Made by a program: the position numbers and the translations under genes. Shown here one piece after another: positions 61,441 to 64,000 of a stretch of DNA of 64,000 nt (positions within the stretch are counted from its first letter, which is position 1; every line of letters starts with the position of its first letter). The DNA is taken from assembly GCA_016165875.1 (NCBI GenBank), contig JABBOT010000080.1:8848172-8912171 (forward strand). The letters run 5' to 3'. A model generated the notes under the pieces. It was not told the origin of the DNA, did not search any database, and worked only from the letters and a program-made list of their open reading frames with translations. This DNA comes from Acanthopleura granulata. Lineage: Eukaryota > Mollusca > Polyplacophora > Chitonida > Chitonidae.

Positions 61441-61739
61441 AAAATGGAACTGAAAGGAAATTCCTTTTGGGACCGATGTTATATACCTCATTCACTAGAA
61501 TGGCATGCCAAAAACGTATCCTCACAATATACTGATATGGTTTTCTAGATTGCTTGGCGCGTAGTGAGAAATCATATGCACTAAAGATAGCTAATGTTAA
61601 CGTCTTTCGTATGACCAAACAGCTCAGCCATTGATTGCCTCTCTTTACATAACTCTGTTCTTAACTTCTTTATGCTTTCAAAATTGGTGGTGTGAGTTGA
61701 GGGTTGCTGTGGAAATTGATCTTGCGATTACTGGCTCAA

Positions 61740-63800
61740 AGATATCTGTTGGTCACGATCGGTATACGAATGTCTAATTCAACTTCTAAGTCCGCATGTT
61801 GATCCATGGACGTTCCGGGAACAACTGCTGTTCTACAATATATAGGATACATAAGATATATTGACTATATAATAACTTTATAGGACACATTGTATAACTT
61901 TCATGAATCCCTCTGCTCGGTTCTGCACCAGTTCACTGCAGGTCGATATAAGACACGTGCCGTGACGACTGTGTTTTTCACCCCGTAATACTGTTCATTC
62001 AGGATCAGGTATTAGGCAGTAAGAGGGAATTATAATAAAACTGAGTACTATTATTCGGCATCTATGGACAGGATCGAGTTTTCAGTTAAGCCCAACACTT
62101 GTAGCGGTCCGGTGCCGTCTCTTATCTCAGTGTGTTCTCCCGTTATTTTCTTTCCAAAGACAAGAATCGATGAGAGAACCAAAAGCCATACCATTCAGGC
62201 AAATCAATGACGGTTTTGGCTTGACATACATGCATGCCTCCCTCTCGCCCGATGTACTTTAAGTAACAGCTGCTTTGAAGTGGTTAATTCACATTCGTGT
62301 AAAAACCTACACCTTTGCTCTGCTCGCCTTCTTCTAGCAGGTTTGGTCCGTCATATTTTTTCCGCTCCATCATTGATACGCCATGTCGAAGACACCAGAC
62401 ACGGCGCTCCACCAAGTTACATTGTGCTGACACCTGGCCGACCACTACCTGGCCTATTCCTCCTTCTGTTAAGATTACCGATGTTAAGCCTGGGTTGACT
62501 CTGTCGGTAATATGTGTATGTGTATAAAAATGGGTCGTAAATATGAACGCATATAACATTTGGAAAATCTTCCCGGAGTGTAAAATGCAGAAATGCCTGA
62601 AATAATTCAAAGATGCCATTTCCTTTTGATGGAAACACACACGACTTTGCATGACAGATGAGACGGCCTTTCTTTTACAATTTTCCCGGATACCTTTGTA
62701 GATGGTCCCGTAACATTGATCGGTTTGTGATTATTTATTAAAATACCCATTCCACGGAGGCATACACACTGTCCGAAGAATACAGCCATCAGTTTACCGT
62801 CTTGTCGTGAAGGGCATCTCGGTTATGGTTGTTTGGAACTCTTTGTCTTTTTTAATCCTATGTTACATTTAAATAAATAATGACATTTCTATGACAGGGC
62901 AAAACTTCGAGATTATAAAAGTGTCTAGAAAGGTTAGCCCTTTCAGTTTGATGAAAGAACAATTTTGATTTGAATGTCCATTTTCAATACAAAAAATGTT
63001 AACACCTCGTATATTTTTTTAAAGGTAACGTTACATTAATCCAAAAGTTTGTTACATGAATCTGTCCCTGCTGGATGTGCAAATTGCTGATTTAAAAAAA
63101 CCTCTCCTTGGAAAGCAAGAAAAAAATTTTAATAGGGCTAGAAACAATTTAATCACACTGGAGCTGTGGAATGGTAACAAAAAAAAAGAACAAAAGAAAA
63201 TTGTTGATTTGTAAAAGCAACATACCTGGAAGGCAATGCCTCAACCATTAAAACAGCAGTGATTTTGGTCCGAATTCTGTGTAGATGTATATAGCAGACA
63301 AAGCCTTTAAACAAGTAGAAACAATTGTACCGTTTATACTTTACCGACAGTTAGATCTTGTGTTGTAATGTGCATCACTAATTATTCTCAACTATCCAAC
63401 ACCCATTTCCTTCTCTGGCGGTACGTGGGAAGGCCTACCAATAGCATGCAGGTGATCGTAGGTTTTCCCCGGGCTCTCCCGGTTTACTCTCACCAAAAAG
63501 CTGCCCGCCGTCGTACAAGTGCATGTGCAATGTTTTAGTACGGTGTAAACCTCCGATGAAATAATTATATAAATCAATACTCATCCCGAAAGGAGACTGA
63601 AAGTATAGCATTTGAAGTCCGATGCCTAACTGCAGGATGTCCATTATACATAATGTAAAACCGTTCTGATGTCCAAAGTACTGCTGTGTCCCGGGGAAAA
63701 GCAAGCAGATGTCAAGGTCGCATTTGCCTACCAAGACACCTAATGCAAATTTCAAATCGGGGATATGCTGACTTACATATGCTTACGTGTGCTTCCTTCC
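61740..63800 (+). repeat. segment J, copy 2
   Basis: Collinear partner of 53180-56310, shorter by about 1 kb. The block 61917-62035 is nearly identical to 53373-53490. The end matches 56030-56240 (CCGAAAGGAGACTGAAAGTA, ATGTCCAAAGTA, CACCTAATGCAAAT). Confidence 0.75.
63408..63575 (+). mobile_element. SINE A, head missing, sense
   Basis: CTCTGGCGGTACGTGGGAAG, GCAGGTGATCGTAGGTTTTC, CCGGGCTCTCCCGGTTTACTC and CGTCGTACAAGTG lead to GTACGGTGTAAACCTCCGAT and a short AT tail. Confidence 0.8.
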
Positions 63801-63804
63801 TGTT

Positions 63805-63905
63805 TTCGGTCGAAATATTTACTTGACTTAAACGAGTGTGGTCTACTTTTTTGGATGGAGAAAACCGGCGTGGCCGGAGGAAATCACTGACCATCCGGGG
63901 CCCGT
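63805..63905 (-). mobile_element. SINE A-related fragment
   Basis: GAAATATTTACTTGACTTAA, TTTGGATGGAGAAAACCGGC and CACTGACCATCCGGGG match the SINE A core. The stretch stops before the head. Confidence 0.55.
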
Positions 63906-64000
63906 TGTACAAAATTGTCTCAACACTATACGTCAAACGCAGTTACCTTGGTGACGTATCTTTTCACTGTGTTATCATGGAAGTTACGCCAGGCTCAATT

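Overview
The window looks like gene-poor, AT-rich nuclear DNA from an invertebrate, most likely a mollusc. The main clue is many copies of a tRNA-headed SINE with a TTTA tail; I recall near-identical elements from molluscan genomes, but I could not search to confirm this. There are no operons, ribosome binding sites, rRNA or canonical tRNA genes. No reading frame exceeds about 150 codons, and I recognise no intact protein family, so I annotate no confident gene. Most of the sequence is explained by diverged segmental duplications plus SINEs and solo LTRs.

Layout. From 1 to 8.2 kb the DNA is mostly single-copy, with SINE fragments and an LTR fragment. From about 8.2 to 50.2 kb there are about six diverged, partly rearranged copies of one roughly 7 kb unit, all in the same orientation. 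I name its blocks in order E, M, N, O, F, G, H, B' or B, C and D. E blocks start near 9.25, 17.76, 24.50, 41.06 and 45.60 kb. G blocks start near 11.4, 20.9, 27.1, 33.5, 43.0 and 47.7 kb. Most G blocks keep a TATAAAA core in a conserved context and look promoter-like. The array is interrupted by a second duplicated segment, L (30.9-32.9 and 35.6-37.9 kb). From 50.6 kb a third pair of duplications follows: P/K (50.6-51.5 and 60.25-61.15 kb; K also at 35.6 kb) and J (53.2-56.3 and 61.7-63.8 kb). Blocks M and P occur in both arrays, so the systems share ancestry.

Mobile elements. A TG...CA solo LTR family has four sizeable copies plus a fragment. Two copies have perfect 4-bp target duplications, and for one of these the empty site survives in paralogous units. 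SINEs fall into at least three tRNA-headed families, two of which share a similar GGAAACCGG core. One SINE sits inside an LTR.

Most worth following up: the unit array itself, the repeated TATA-containing block, a 41-codon minus-strand frame kept without indels in four B blocks, a palindrome and paired E-boxes at the same position in paralogous L copies, a strong G-quadruplex, a stretch of inverted TCTCGTGnGCACGA motifs, a 28-bp minisatellite, and one isolated cysteine-rich candidate exon at 9.96-10.21 kb.
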